Source: Burkholderia diffusa
Lineage (GTDB): Bacteria; Pseudomonadota; Gammaproteobacteria; Burkholderiales; Burkholderiaceae
DNA: 64,000 bases
Assembly: GCF_902499115.1 (NCBI RefSeq)
Contig: NZ_CABVPN010000004.1
Location: 124,001 to 188,000, forward strand
Direction: 5' to 3'
Part shown: in pieces, positions 63,611 through 64,000 of the stretch
Layout: every line of letters starts with the position of its first letter
How positions within the stretch are numbered: position 1 is the first letter of the stretch
The notes under the pieces: generated by a model
The model's database searches: none
What the model was told of the DNA's origin: nothing
What the model saw: only the letters and a program-made list of their open reading frames with translations
Position numbers and translations under genes: made by a program

Positions 63611-64000
63611 ATGTCCATCCAGCCGATTCAGAACCGCCGCCTCTACCAGCAGATCGCCGACAAGCTCAGCGCGATGATCGAGTCGGGCGACTTCCCGCCG
63701 GGCAGTTACCTCCCGCCCGAGCGCGAACTGGCCGAGCAGTTCGGCGTGTCGCGCACATCGGTGCGCGAGGCGTTGATCGCGCTCGAGGTGAACGGTCTCG
63801 TCAGCGTGCGTGTCGGCGACGGCGTGAAGGTGCGCCAACCCGAGGCGGCCACCGCACCGCAACCGCGGATCGACACGACGGTCGCGCCGTTCTCGATCGT
63901 CGAGGTCGATCCGGAGCTCGGTATCGCTGTCGACCTCGATACCGAAATCCCGCCGTTCGCGTTGTTGCAGGCGCGCCGGTTGATCGAGCCGGAAGCCGCG
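63611..64000 (+). CDS. GntR/FadR-family regulator of the fucose operon (partial)
   Basis: The 130 residues present run off the right edge. The winged-helix domain is clear (YQQIADKLSAMIESGDFPPG, then LPPERELAEQFGVSRTSVREALIALE) and the FCD effector domain begins at LQARRLIEPEAA. It follows the lactonase by 71 bp on the same strand. It is probably the repressor that binds the operator at 55078-55090 and responds to a fucose-pathway intermediate. Confidence 0.9.
   Translation, partial: MSIQPIQNRRLYQQIADKLSAMIESGDFPPGSYLPPERELAEQFGVSRTSVREALIALEVNGLVSVRVGDGVKVRQPEAATAPQPRIDTTVAPFSIVEVDPELGIAVDLDTEIPPFALLQARRLIEPEAA

Overview
This window is from a high-GC (roughly two-thirds G+C) beta-proteobacterium, almost certainly Burkholderia and most likely the Burkholderia cepacia complex. 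The evidence is the codon bias, the DUF4148 and DUF3331 proteins typical of that genus, a Burkholderia-type general porin, and an L-fucose operon of the Burkholderia type. Secondary-replicon origin is an inference from the almost purely catabolic gene content. I saw no rRNA, tRNA, CRISPR array, insertion sequence or prophage.

Left part (1-29.9 kb): after the end of an EmrA/HlyD-type efflux adaptor come glutathione-independent formaldehyde dehydrogenase (fdhA), a MocR regulator paired with a zinc-ribbon membrane protein, and a secreted beta-propeller/discoidin protein. A GbdR-like regulator then faces a long + strand locus: glyA, a dipeptidase-family gene, a small conserved protein, dgcA, dgcB, etfA-like, etfB-like, gbcA, gbcB, a betaine-type binding protein and an APC permease. 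This demethylates glycine betaine to dimethylglycine and sarcosine, feeding serine/glycine and one-carbon metabolism. purU and fdhA belong to the same economy, because each demethylation releases a one-carbon unit. A LysR gene, betC and choX add choline-O-sulfate and choline. A porin, an MFS exporter and a YbjQ protein follow.

Middle (30-45 kb): two secreted zinc peptidases (M28 and M4-like) share a strand and are followed by a GlxA/CdhR-like regulator. An AraC regulator diverges from an aau-type tryptophan tryptophylquinone amine dehydrogenase operon (large subunit, MauE, MauD, small subunit, two monoheme cytochromes c). Next are RidA, a class V aminotransferase, a YdeI-like protein and the malic enzyme maeB.

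Right part (45-64 kb): a LysR gene precedes a carnitine operon in the order caiX-cdhC-cdhA-cdhB-hocS, extended by gamma-butyrobetaine dioxygenase, which ends in glycine betaine and so feeds the left-hand locus. After DUF4148, SDR and DUF3331 genes, a promoter with a palindromic operator starts a complete L-fucose operon: two SDRs, a fumarylacetoacetase-family hydrolase, L-fuconate dehydratase, a sugar ABC transporter, L-fuconolactonase and a FadR-type GntR regulator cut by the window edge.

Taken together, about 47 kb of the window gathers routes from choline sulfate, choline, carnitine and gamma-butyrobetaine into glycine betaine and onward to serine. Steps not encoded here are choline to betaine (betAB), sarcosine oxidase, and the membrane and ATPase subunits for the three orphan binding proteins.
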